Assembly: GCA_039654915.1 (NCBI GenBank)
Contig: CM077594.1
Span: 110,250,893-110,314,892 of the forward strand
Direction: 5' to 3'
Length of the DNA: 64,000 bases
Source of the DNA: Aquilaria yunnanensis
Taxonomy: Eukaryota; Streptophyta; Magnoliopsida; Malvales; Thymelaeaceae
Position numbers and translations under genes: made by a program. Shown here piece by piece: positions 1-10,710 of the stretch (its first letter is position 1; every line of letters begins with the position of its first letter). The notes under the pieces are model-generated. The model was not told where the DNA came from. It did no database searches and worked only from the letters and a program-made list of their open reading frames with translations.

Positions 1-736
1 ATTCACAAGAAAACTTGGGTTAATTTGCAATATATATGGTAGAAATTTACCATTCTTGTTTTTGTACTTCTTGTGAATGAACTTCCACCATTGATCACTT
101 TTTCGGCAAGTATTAGTGGCTGCTAATGTAATAGTAAAAGGTTTTTAATTTGTTTTTTTGTGCTAAATCATGTGGCAGGCTGGTTTTTCTTTAAAGTCTT
201 CGTTTATGCATGCACCTGCTACTGATATATTATGTAGTCAGAACTTCAATAGAGATTCAGTTCCTATATATGGTTGAATTACTTATCAAGTGACATCTTG
301 CAACGGAACAGATTTTATAGCATACTTCCGGGTAATAACTAGCACTTAGGGGCATAAATGGTGCATGAACAAGATGTTAAATTTCATTTAGATTAAGCAT
401 GATCTAAGTACCTGACTACCACTGTTCAAATGGTTTGTTTAAACATTAGCAACTTTCTGTTATATCAGCACCAAGAGCAGTAGCTAGAAGTAGGTATGTA
501 AATCTCTTTAAAGGACTTCGAATAACAAGCTTGAGACCTGTGTCAGTAACGGTACTGAATCCTCTCAGTTCAGTAACGGTAAAACGACAAAAAAAAACAG
601 TAGAATTAAAATGCAACCAAACTTTGACTCCACATTAGCAGTCCTAAACATGTCTCCAATTAAACAAGTTCAGCCAAGAGAAATTGATCATAAGGAAAAC
701 CTGTGTCAAGTGCATACTGGATGACTGATAAAGGCA
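1..736. repeat. 3' flank of DC1 copy A, duplicated at 7205-7640
   Basis: No gene is seen here. The sequence is the downstream flank of the minus-strand DC1 gene A and matches 7205-7640 closely, starting at or before the window edge. In the second copy a block of roughly 250 bases is missing after the shared 'gtttatgca' at about 7412. The duplication therefore extends beyond the left edge of the window. Confidence 0.8.
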
Positions 737-914
737 TTAAGACTGCTCTTCTTCTGCCCCTTCTGAATGCAGGTGATCAAAGTAACAGTGGCTGCAAAAT
801 AAACAATGCTGAATAAGTGGAAGAATTAAACAACATCCAAACCTCACAAACAGTTCAAGTCCATTGTAAAATCCCCATATATAGCGACAACAGTAAATTA
901 ATGAGATTTTCAGC

Positions 915-3155
915 CTACCAGCGATCACATGTACAGGTGCACTCAAAATGGATGATGTGGGGGCAGTCGGGCTCGGTGCATTTGAGAGCCAAATCAGTAT
1001 AGACGATGTACTTGTTGCAGACAGTGCAGGCAGGGTGGTCATCGGCCTTGAAAGTCATGACCCCGTGTTGGTGACCTGGAGTGGTGAAAGGATCACCAAT
1101 TCTGATATAGGGATAGTCACCAAGAACGCACCTAATATGTGATCTGAAGTCACAATCCTCGCAACTGTAGAACCAATGCTTTGGATCCCTACTTGCCTGG
1201 CATATATCGCATACGGGGCTGCTATCTTTCTCCTCACGGAAAGTGAGTGCGAGAAGATGCTCATCGTACGGGTGCCGTGCTATCCTCGGCAAGATTAAGC
1301 ATCGACAATCTACTACAAACTCACATTCTTCCTCGCACTTAAATGCACGGGAGCGAAGGTCCTCGATATTTGTTCGGCCACAAGGATTCCCGCAGGTGCT
1401 GCAATCTCCCTCATACTTGGGGTCAATATTGACCATTGGGTGCTCATGTCCCCAAAACTCAAATTTCTGGGGAATTTTGCTGCAAGGGATGCATATGGAG
1501 AAACCGCATCCGCACCTGTAGGAAGACGCACAACATTTGTGTAAGCAAGTATCACAGACAAAGACTCCTTTCCAAGCAAGGGAGAGCTCATGATGGTGGC
1601 TCCAATGTTTGAGCTTCTGCGCCAAAACAGCACAATCTTCATGGATAAAATAGTCGCCACCCGGGCAACTGAAATACGAGGAATCTGCCATAGGTAGCAA
1701 GCAAGCGTAGCATTGCGTTTCTTTGCTCGAAATCTCATGGCATAAAATCAAATCGGAACCATGGTCAAAATGTTTTATCACCTTTGGCCTTATGATCCCC
1801 TCTCTGACTTCATACTCCTTAAACATGACAGTGATCCTTTTCAGTGATTCTTCTGCAGAATTCGCTTGCCCTGACGACGTGCTCTCGACAAGTTGTTTGT
1901 GGTCTTGATCCTCTTCTTGGGCCTCTCCGTGATTCTTCCCGGGGTCCTTGTTACAGTGCTCGTGAACCGCGTGGTTGCGTATGGCGCAGTCCACGTGGGC
2001 CGCGTAGTTGCACTCTGAGCAGTAATAGCAACCGCGACTTGAATTCAACTCCTTCCTACAAAGTTCACAATAATATGCCACCGTTTCAAGATCCTCTTTT
2101 GGGCTGGAAAATGTTTGCACAAACGGGTGATCGTCGCCCACTTGTTCTACGTCAATAGGTTGTAACACGGGCGGCAAAGCGCGATCTTCCCTCAGAACCA
2201 CCTTGGGTGGTATCTTTTGAAGATCCTTCTCCGGAAGCAGAAAGGAATGCCACTGCGGCGCTGGCAACAATTCACGGGGATCTCTGATCAGGACGGATTC
2301 TGCTTTCGGGATGAAAAATGTGTGGAGAAGTGGGTGACGGTGGCGCTCAAGTTTGAGAGTGGATGGCAGGAAGACACAGTTCTTGTGCACTACAAGGTTG
2401 CATTCAGAGCAAAGGTAGGCAGATACATTGTCCCCTTCCCCTCCACATCCGTCGCACACGAATTCGCATCTCCTCAACAGTAAACTAAACGAGTGGTGAT
2501 GAATATCACCTTTCAACTCTGGCGGCGGGGAGACACAGGTAATATGGATGTCAAAATCGCAGAATCGGCAGTTGTAGACCAACCCTCGACACAGATTGCC
2601 GCAGACATCGCAGACGCGTCGCCATGGGCGACCAAACGAGGGAGCCAAAAGCAGGAGAGGGTGCTTGCGGTGGCTAGGGTGACTGATCTTTCTATGCAAG
2701 TGGAGACATTTGCTGTGAAAGTGAAGACGGCATTCCACGCAGCTATGGATCGGACCCTGGAGGCGTTCCAAGCAGGCGATGCAGGCAACGTTTGCTGCTT
2801 CGTCAACGTGAGTCTCGATCGACAACAGGGGATGCTGCTCGTGGACGAAGTGTTGCAGCTCGGGAAAGCTTCCGTCGGCAAATTTGGGAGAAGTGGCGCA
2901 TTTGAGGTCGAGCGTGACGTCGCAGGCAGAGCACTGGTAAGCCAATCCGGCGCAGGTGTCCATGCAGAAATCGCAGATGCATTGTCCCCTGTAATTGGGC
3001 GGCGGATTGGAGACCAGCTCAAGGGGGTGGTTCCGATGGAAAGGGTGATCCTTTTGTCTGGGCAGATGCCCGAACGTTTCTTCTTCAGTATTTTCCACTG
3101 TTTCATCTTTGTGAGGAATCAGTTGAAGATCGGCGCTTAAAACCTCTTGCGCCAT
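915..3155 (-). CDS. DC1 (Cys/His-rich C1) domain protein, copy A
   Basis: Single-exon gene of 746 aa, starting at the ATG read from 3155 and ending in TAG at 915-917. About nine to ten DC1 zinc-binding modules follow one another, each of the form H-x-H...C-x2-C...C-x2-C...H-x4-C. Examples are CDFC...CSAC (about residues 60-85), CDVC...CRFC (about 180-200) and CTVC near the C-terminus. There is no signal peptide or membrane segment, so a cytosolic or nuclear protein is likely. A Glu-rich, acidic linker sits near residues 415-450. DC1 proteins are plant-specific and often linked to stress or defence; the ligand is usually unknown, and no enzyme activity is implied. Compared with copy B, one module near residue 500 reads CPGGDY where B has CPDCNY, so a zinc-ligand cysteine is lost. 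The frame is otherwise intact, so the gene is probably functional. Confidence 0.93.
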   Translation of the reverse strand: MAQEVLSADLQLIPHKDETVENTEEETFGHLPRQKDHPFHRNHPLELVSNPPPNYRGQCICDFCMDTCAGLAYQCSACDVTLDLKCATSPKFADGSFPELQHFVHEQHPLLSIETHVDEAANVACIACLERLQGPIHSCVECRLHFHSKCLHLHRKISHPSHRKHPLLLLAPSFGRPWRRVCDVCGNLCRGLVYNCRFCDFDIHITCVSPPPELKGDIHHHSFSLLLRRCEFVCDGCGGEGDNVSAYLCSECNLVVHKNCVFLPSTLKLERHRHPLLHTFFIPKAESVLIRDPRELLPAPQWHSFLLPEKDLQKIPPKVVLREDRALPPVLQPIDVEQVGDDHPFVQTFSSPKEDLETVAYYCELCRKELNSSRGCYYCSECNYAAHVDCAIRNHAVHEHCNKDPGKNHGEAQEEDQDHKQLVESTSSGQANSAEESLKRITVMFKEYEVREGIIRPKVIKHFDHGSDLILCHEISSKETQCYACLLPMADSSYFSCPGGDYFIHEDCAVLAQKLKHWSHHHELSLAWKGVFVCDTCLHKCCASSYRCGCGFSICIPCSKIPQKFEFWGHEHPMVNIDPKYEGDCSTCGNPCGRTNIEDLRSRAFKCEEECEFVVDCRCLILPRIARHPYDEHLLALTFREEKDSSPVCDICQASRDPKHWFYSCEDCDFRSHIRCVLGDYPYIRIGDPFTTPGHQHGVMTFKADDHPACTVCNKYIVYTDLALKCTEPDCPHIIHFECTCTCDRW

Positions 3156-3720
3156 CCCTGCAAGTAGTCTATGCTTCTCTCCGCCCGGCTTATTATGCTT
3201 AGTTGCTGCAAATTAGTGTGATAAATGATAATGAAGGCAACCTTACATGATTGATTACAGCTAATTGGCACTTAAATTAAGAACTAGCTTATCAGTTTTA
3301 TATATAAAAAGATATGGTTACGTTAGCAATTCTCCTGTTTTAATAGTGGCAGTTGTAAAGCTAGATTAAAAAACTGTTTTTTAAGCTGAAAATTGTCTTA
3401 AGGTGGCTGGTTGAATTTTCTCGAATAATAATGATATATATATTAGTTTGACGAGGTCAACAGAAAAAGCCAGTACTCCAACCCGATTGATTGTTGTGTT
3501 AAGGTTCCATTTTGATATTGATGCGTTGTTGACTGGCTGGCTGTCTGTCACCTTAATCACATGCTTTCAGTTTCAGCTTCCCAAGACAAATGAACCTGTC
3601 TAGTACAGTAGTACTTCACATCGGCTTAATGGTGAGCGCGGAGCACAAAGTATAGGGCACCGTATAAATTCCTTTCAAATATGGGGTAGATTCGAGAAGT
3701 AGCATCGGATAGGATCAGAA
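3156..3720. promoter_or_regulatory. Shared 5' flank of the duplicated DC1 genes (copy A)
   Basis: This stretch holds the DC1 copy A promoter and 5' leader. It aligns with 10036-10555 upstream of copy B, apart from small indels such as around 3360-3410. The similarity ends abruptly after base 3720, where a Helitron-like element begins. In copy B the corresponding flank continues into a divergently oriented kinase pseudogene, so the ancestral flank was probably a bidirectional intergenic region. Confidence 0.65.
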
Positions 3721-4860
3721 TCTATATCTATATCTATATTATACACTAAAGCGGAACAGGCGTGTTCCGTGGTGATAGATGGCATTGCTCAAAGAGTTTA
3801 ATGCTACTTTTGCTCCTCCAGATCTAATATCGTTTCCAATGTAATTCATCCACCTGTTAGATATTTTTCAATGTAGATGCTAACTTCCTCACGCCTACAA
3901 TTGAAGCATTAACCATTTCTACATCAAACTTGGTGGCGGCTACAATTAAGCCATGAACCGTCTCTTCTCCACTGCCAGCATTAACCGACTTCCTCCTCAT
4001 GCTTCAAGCCAGTTGTCTCCTGCAGAACCGATGAATACGTGCCTCCATAACATCACTTGCCCCATTGCCAACATTAACCGACTTCCTCCTCATGCTTCAT
4101 GCCAGTTGTCCCCTGCAGAACCGATGAATTCATACGTGCCTCCATAACATCACTTGCATGGGGGAGGGCATCTCAGCCTCTGCCTCCTGGCTTCTGCCAC
4201 CGCTTCCAGATCGTTTGTATTTAGATGGGTTCCCCTGCTTCGACGGGGAACCAACAGACCTGCTTTGTTCGCTTCTTTCCCTTCTCTGTTCTCTTGACGT
4301 TCCTCTTAAGCTCTGTGAGTTATTGTCCTCGGTCTCTTGCAGTTATTTCTGTTGCAATATCTTTCTTCTCCTTTTATTCTTTGTTCCATTATTACTGATT
4401 TTATATTGAATCTCTGTTCCGATGCCTAATTGTTGCTCCGTTGTGCTTAGGCCAAGTCGTTCACCTCCCTTACTGTATACCCGAAGCAGTAACTATGCAA
4501 CAGGTGTGTGCCTCTGTTTTTTGTTGCTTATATACCCAATTTGTTCCTTCTAAGCCTCTCTCACCCTGGTCTCTTTCTCCCTGCAGTATATTCTACCATT
4601 GTAATTAAATTCAGGGTATGCTGCTGTCCGTCTTTTTGTCGATGCACTTACTTCTGCCCTCTGCGCAAACACTGTTCAATGCCATTTGAATACAGAGACA
4701 TGTAACACTGTACTATATTATATGAATAAAAAAATGTTCATTTCTATCAAATCCGTTGTCTCATAAATAAACTCGAAATAAAGAACTTTTTTAAACGCCA
4801 AATAAGCCGCTCCCCCCCGCTGCGTAGCGCGGGTCACATTAAAATGGAAGAGGTTGACCC
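3721..4860 (+). mobile_element. Helitron-like element (non-autonomous)
   Basis: It starts TCTATATCTATATC directly after a host A, at the exact point where similarity to the copy B flank (10555) stops. That fits Helitron 5'-TC insertion between A and T. Near the right end (about 4810-4840) is a GC-rich hairpin, CCGCTGCGTAGCGCGG, typical of Helitron 3' ends. The expected CTAG terminus is not seen (CATTA instead), so the right border is approximate. The first bases form a (TCTATA) microsatellite. An internal 93-bp direct repeat lies at 3981-4157. No RepHel coding sequence is present. Confidence 0.55.
3981..4157. repeat. Two-copy 93-bp direct repeat
   Basis: Two near-identical units start with TTAACCGACTTCCTCC at 3981 and 4074. 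They share the text through 'cctccataacatcacttgc'. They lie inside the Helitron-like element and carry no coding signal. Confidence 0.8.
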
Positions 4861-4867
4861 GGTGGTG

Positions 4868-5400
4868 CCACCTGCCATGTGTGTAGTGGGATAATGATGG
4901 GTTTGGTACTTTGTGTCTACGTTTGTGCCGTTTGGGTGTATTGTCTTCCAGTTTTTGCAATGCAGTCCCCTTTTTCCTCACTCCTTCTGCCAAATTATAA
5001 TACAAATAAATCAAAATGTCTGACAAATAACCTGACTTCGATTGTCATTTATAGCTTAGTAAACTGGTGGTCCCACGTACCTTGTGTGCAGTGGGATAAT
5101 GATGAGTTTGGTACTTTGTATTTGCATTTGTTAACCGTTTAGGTGTATTGTCTTCCAGTTATTCCAATGCAGTCCCTTTTTTCCTCACGCTCCCTTCCAA
5201 ATTCTAATACAAAAACATCAAAATGTCTAACAAATCTCTTGACCGCTATTATTATGTTAGTTATACGTTTGTAAATAAAAATTTAAAAAATATCAAAATA
5301 TGTAACCGAATGTCATGTGTCTACTGGGATAATGATATGTTGCGTCCCCTTTCCTTGGTTTTGTTAACCGAGTGCTTGTAATGCTGTTGCATTGTTCAAT
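4868..5400. repeat. Degenerate tandem repeat, unit about 205-230 bp
   Basis: The phrase GTGGGATAATGATG recurs at about 4886, 5091 and (as CTGGGATAATGAT) 5324, each time in similar surroundings (GTATTGTCTTCCAGTT, then GCAGTCCC, then ACAAAT). The first two units are clear and the third is partial. The rest of 5400-5825 is AT-rich with no gene seen. Confidence 0.7.
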
Positions 5401-5813
5401 TTAATACCTTCCTCTCTCACTGAATCTCCTCACCCATTGTATTATCTAACTTATATATGTGATTAAATAGTTATAGAGAAAATATTAGATTATCAAACAA
5501 TTAATTTTCCCTCTATTTTTGTTTTCTTCTTCTTGAATCAAATCTTTACAGATGTTTGATTTTTCCTTCATACACATCCTTCTATATATTGTAATTATTG
5601 CTATCTATTTATTATTAACAATTGGTAATCATCCTAACAGAAGTCTTGACTTCTTCTTCTTTGGTATATACATATATATATATAAATGCATGGCCAGTAC
5701 AATTACAACTAATTACTTTAATTTGTTGCTTAAGCTTGTTACTCAACATCACATAATTAATTACTTTAAGTTTTTTTAATTGGCTTCTGGTTGACACATT
5801 TAAATTAAATTGA

Positions 5814-6437
<624 letters not shown>

Positions 6438-6438
<1 letters not shown>

Positions 6439-6771
6439 TATGGTGCAATCCACGTGGGCCGCGTAGTTGCACTCTGAGCAGTAATAGCAACCGCGCCTTG
6501 AATTCAAACTCCTTCCTACAAAGTTCACAATAATATGCCACCGTTTCAAGACCCTTTTTTGGGCTGGAAAATGTTTGCAAAAACTGGTGATCACCGCCCA
6601 CTTGTTCTACGTCAATAGGTTGTAACACAGGCAGCAAAACGCGATCTTCCTTCAGAACCACCATAGGTGGTATCTTTTGAAGATCCTTCTTCGGAAGTAC
6701 AAAGGAATGCCACTGCGGCGCTAGCAATAATTCACCGGGATCTCTAACAGCACAGATTCTGCTTTCGGGAT
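6438..6771 (-). pseudogene. DC1 gene fragment (third DC1 remnant)
   Basis: This 335-bp block matches the middle of DC1 copy A (about 1978-2315). It covers the linker and part of one DC1 module (YYCELCRKE). It keeps copy A-type differences such as GTCAATAGGTTGTAAC, so it is closer to A than to B. Single-base indels disrupt the frame after the ELCRKEF region, and both ends are abrupt. It is a duplicated, non-functional piece. Confidence 0.8.
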
Positions 6772-7204
6772 CTCGAAAGTCCTAATATTTTTTTAAAGAT
6801 GCATAATAATCCCAACATTTCAAAACTTGTCATTTTTACATTTTTTTTGTTATTTTCTAACTGGCAGTGACATATTCAGCTCATTTTAAAACATTAGTGA
6901 GAAATTTGGCCCAAAAACAACTATAGTGCCATATTCACTCCCTACCCAAAACATTAGTGACAAATTTGATATTTTTGCCTCACACAATCTATTGGTAACA
7001 ATGTCCCTATGCAGTTTGTCTCTTACAACAAAACTAGTTCTTGTTCCAATACCTTAACTTCTACGGCTCTGTCACCTTATTAAAACTGTTACTCAAACTT
7101 TAGGTTAATTAATTGTGTATTTTGATTGTGAAGGCCAGAACCTTTATCTGCAGTGAAACTATGAGAGCCTTTAAAAATACACATACAAAGGCCGAGTCAG
7201 AAAT

Positions 7205-7790
7205 AGATAAATTTACAAGAAAATTTGGGTTAATTTGCAATATGGTAGAAATTTACCATTCTTGTTTTTGTACTTGTTGTGAATGAACTTCATCATTGAT
7301 CACTTTTTCGGTAAGTCAAGTATCAGTGCTTGCTAATGTAATAGTAAAAGGTTTTTGTTTTTTTGTGCTAAATCATGTGGCAGGCTTATTTTTCTTTAAA
7401 GTCCTCGTTTATGCAACAAAACTTTGACTCCACATTAGCTCAAATAGTGAATCCTCTCAGTTCAGTAACGGTAGAAAAAAAACAACAATAGAATTAAAAT
7501 GCAACCAAACTTTAACTTCATATTGGCAGTACTAAATTACACGTCTCCAAACAAGTTTAGCCAATTAAGAAAACCTCACAAACAGCCAATTACACGCCAA
7601 GTGCATACTGGATCACTGATGAATTAAAGGCATTAAGACTGCTCTTCCTTTGACCCTTTTGAATCCTGGTGATCAAAGTAACAGTGGCTGCAACATAAAC
7701 AATGTTGAATAAGTAGAAGAATTAAACCTACCAAACAGTTCAAGTCCATTGTAAAATCCCCATAGCAACAACAGTTAATGAAATTTTCAG
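7205..7790. repeat. 3' flank of DC1 copy B, duplicate of 1-900
   Basis: No gene here. The sequence repeats the 3' flank of DC1 copy A, from TTTACAAGAAAATTTGGG onward, with a deletion of about 250 bases after 'gtttatgca' at about 7412. It includes the shared 3' UTR text just downstream of the DC1 stop codon. Confidence 0.8.
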
Positions 7791-7791
7791 C

Positions 7792-10035
7792 CTACCAGAG
7801 ATCACATGTGCAGGTGCACTCAAAATGGACGATGTAGGGGCAGTCGGGCTCGGTGCATTTGAGAGCCAAATCAATGTAGTTGATGTACTTGTTGCAGACA
7901 GTGCAGGCAGGGTAGTTATCGGCCTTGAAAGTCCTGATATCGTGTTGGTGACCTCGAGTGGTGAGAGGATCATCACCGATTCTGAAATAGGGATAGTTAC
8001 CAAGAACGCACTTAATATGTGATCTGAAGTCACAATCCTCGCAGCTGTAGAACCAATGCTTGGGATCCCTACTTGACTGGCATATATCGCATACACAAGA
8101 AAGGGGGCTGCTATCTTTCTCCTCACGGAAAGTGAGTGTGAGAAGATGCGCATCATATGGGTGCCGTGCTATCCTCGGCAAGATTAAGCATCGACAATCT
8201 ACTACAAACTCACATTCTTTCTCGCACTTAAATGCACAGGAGCGAAGGTCCTCAGATTTTGTTCGGCCACAAGGATTCCCGCACGTGCTACAATCTCCCT
8301 CAGACCCAACATGGACCATTGGGTGCTCATGTCCCCAAAAATTAAATTTCTTGGGAATTTTGCTGCAAGGGATACATATGGAGAAACCGCATCCGCACCT
8401 GTAGGAAGACGCACAACATTTGTGTAAGCAAGTATCACAGACAAAGGCTGATTCCCTAGCAAGGGAGAGCTCACGATGGTGGCTCCAATGCTTGAGCTTC
8501 TGCGCCAAAACAGCACAATCTTCATGGATAAAATAGTTGCAATCCGGGCAACTGAAATATGGGGAATCTGCCATAGGTAGCATGCAAGCGTAGCATTGCG
8601 TTTCTTTGCTCGCAATCTCATGGCAGAGAATCAAATCGCAATCATGGTCAAAATGTTTTATCACCCTTGGCCTTATGATCCCCTCTCTGATTTCATACTC
8701 CTTAAACATGACAGTGATCATGTTCAGTGATTCTTCTGCAGAGTTTGCTTGCTCTGACGACGTGCCCTCGACAAGTTCTTTGTGGCCTTGATCCTCTTCT
8801 TCGGCCTCTGCATGATTGTTCCCAGCCGCCTTTTTACGGTGCTTATGAACCGCGTCGTCGCGTATGGCGCAGTCCACATGGATCGCGTACTTGCACTCTG
8901 AGCAGTAATAACCGCGCCTTGAATTCAACTCCTTCTTACAAAGTTCACAATAACATGCCACCGTTTCAGGATCCTCTTCTGGGCTGGAAAATGTTTTCTC
9001 AAGCGGGTGATCCTCGCCAACTTGTCCTAGTTGAGTAGGTTGTAACACGGGCGGCAAAGTGCGACCTTCCCTCAGAACCAAGTGGGATGGCATCTTTCGA
9101 AGATCCTCCTTCGGAATCCCAAAGGAATGCCACTGCGGCGCTGGCAACAATTCACAGATATCTCTGATAAGGACGGATTCTGCTTTCGGGATGAAAAATG
9201 TGTGGAGAAGTGGGTGACGGTGGCGCTTAAGTTTGAGAGTGGATGGCAGGAAGACACAGTTCTTGTGCACTACAAGGTTGCATTCAGAGCAAAGGTAGAG
9301 AGATACATTGTCCCCTTCCCTTCCACATCCGTCGCACACGAACTCGCATCTCCTCAACAGTAAACTAAACGAGTGTTGATGAATCTCACCTTTCAACTCT
9401 GGCGGCGGGGAGACACAGGTAATATGGATGTCAAAATTGCAGAATCGGCAGTTGTAGACCAAACCTCGACACAGATTGCCGCAGACATCGCAGACGCGTT
9501 GCCATGGGCGACCAAACGAGGGAGCCAAAAGCAGGAGAGGGTGCTTGCGGTGGCTAGGGTGACTGATCTTTCTATGCAAGTGGAGACATTTGCTGTGAAA
9601 GTGAAGACGGCATTCCACGCAGCTATGGATCGGACCCTGGAGGCGCTCCAAGCAGGCGATGCAGGCAACGTTTTCTGCTTCGTCAACGTGAGTCTCGATC
9701 GACAACAGAGGATGCTGCTCGTGGACGAAATGTTGCAGCTCGGGAAAGCTTCCGTCGGCAAATTTGGGAGAAGTGGCGCATTTGAGGTCGAGCGTGACGC
9801 CGCAGGCGGAGCACCGGTAAGCCAATCCGGCGCAGGTGTCCATGCAGAAATCGCAGATGCATTGTCCCATGTAGTTGGGCGGCGGATTGTTGACCAGCTC
9901 AAGGGGGTGGTTCCGATGGAAAGGGTGATCCTGTTTTCTGGGCAGATGCCTGAACGTTTCTTCTTCAGTATTTTCCACTGTTTCATCTTTGTGAGGAATC
10001 AGTTGAAGATCGGCGCTTAAAACCTCTGGCGCCAT
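7792..10035 (-). CDS. DC1 (Cys/His-rich C1) domain protein, copy B
   Basis: Single-exon gene of 747 aa (start MAPEVLSADL at 10035, stop at 7792) and tandem paralogue of 915-3155. It has the same array of nine to ten DC1 zinc-binding modules. The module near residue 500 keeps the full ligand set (CPDCNY), unlike copy A. It is longer than most DC1 proteins (commonly 250-700 aa) but has the usual modular form. No signal peptide or transmembrane segment is seen. Differences from copy A cluster in the linker around residues 320-450 (for example LGQVGEDHPLEK against VEQVGDDHPFVQ), while the Cys/His scaffold is kept. That suggests purifying selection on the modules. Its flank carries a kinase pseudogene head to head. 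A role in stress signalling is inferred from the family only. Confidence 0.94.
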   Translation of the reverse strand: MAPEVLSADLQLIPHKDETVENTEEETFRHLPRKQDHPFHRNHPLELVNNPPPNYMGQCICDFCMDTCAGLAYRCSACGVTLDLKCATSPKFADGSFPELQHFVHEQHPLLSIETHVDEAENVACIACLERLQGPIHSCVECRLHFHSKCLHLHRKISHPSHRKHPLLLLAPSFGRPWQRVCDVCGNLCRGLVYNCRFCNFDIHITCVSPPPELKGEIHQHSFSLLLRRCEFVCDGCGREGDNVSLYLCSECNLVVHKNCVFLPSTLKLKRHRHPLLHTFFIPKAESVLIRDICELLPAPQWHSFGIPKEDLRKMPSHLVLREGRTLPPVLQPTQLGQVGEDHPLEKTFSSPEEDPETVACYCELCKKELNSRRGYYCSECKYAIHVDCAIRDDAVHKHRKKAAGNNHAEAEEEDQGHKELVEGTSSEQANSAEESLNMITVMFKEYEIREGIIRPRVIKHFDHDCDLILCHEIASKETQCYACMLPMADSPYFSCPDCNYFIHEDCAVLAQKLKHWSHHRELSLARESAFVCDTCLHKCCASSYRCGCGFSICIPCSKIPKKFNFWGHEHPMVHVGSEGDCSTCGNPCGRTKSEDLRSCAFKCEKECEFVVDCRCLILPRIARHPYDAHLLTLTFREEKDSSPLSCVCDICQSSRDPKHWFYSCEDCDFRSHIKCVLGNYPYFRIGDDPLTTRGHQHDIRTFKADNYPACTVCNKYINYIDLALKCTEPDCPYIVHFECTCTCDLW

Positions 10036-10710
10036 CCCTGCAAGTAGTCAGTGCTTCTCTCCGGCCGGCGTATTATGCTTAGTTCCTGCAAATTAGTGTG
10101 ATAAATGATAATGAAGGCAACCTTACATGATTGATTACAGCTAATTGGCACTTAAATTAAGAACTAGCTTATCAGTTTTATATATAAAAAGATATGGTTA
10201 CGTTAGCAATTCTCCTGTTTTAATAGTAGCTAGATTAACAACCTTTTTTTGGTCGAATTTTCTCGAATAATACTGATATATATTAGTTTGACGAGGTCAA
10301 CAGAAAAAGCCAGTACTCCAACCCAATTGATTGTTGTGTTAAGATTTCATTTTGATATTGATGCGTCGTTGACTGGCCGACTGTCTGTCACCTTGCTCAC
10401 ACGCTTTCAGCTTGCCAAGACAAATGAACCTGTCTAGTTATTCACATTGCCTTAGTAGTTAATAATAAGGGCAGAGCACAAAGTATAGGGCACCGTATAA
10501 ATTCCTTGCAAATGTGGGGTAGATTCCGAGAAGCAGCATCGGATAGGATCAGAATAGAATTGGAAGTTGCAAATTCCCGGAAGCATCTACGGTCAAACCT
10601 GAACACAGAAAGTCAACTACAGAGCTCCGCGCGGATTCAATTTCATTGCTTCCTCTTCCACACCTCCCTCCTCGAAGCCGCTAAGGTATGGGTATGGGTG
10701 CTGCTTCGGA
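10036..10710. promoter_or_regulatory. Intergenic region between DC1 copy B and a divergent kinase pseudogene
   Basis: Head-to-head spacer, shared with copy A up to 10555. Beyond that it runs into the 5' part of the kinase pseudogene. The conserved text GGGCACCGTATAAATTCCTT (about 10488) contains TATAAAT reading toward the kinase, 220 bp before its likely ATG at 10711. The same text lies at about 3658 in copy A. Confidence 0.45.

Noticed and set aside
2493..3140. 215-codon plus-strand open frame, also present at 9373-10020, antisense to the DC1 genes
   Set aside because: It exists in both copies only because the DC1 genes are duplicates. Its composition follows from the reverse complement of Cys/His-rich codons, and it shows no family motif.
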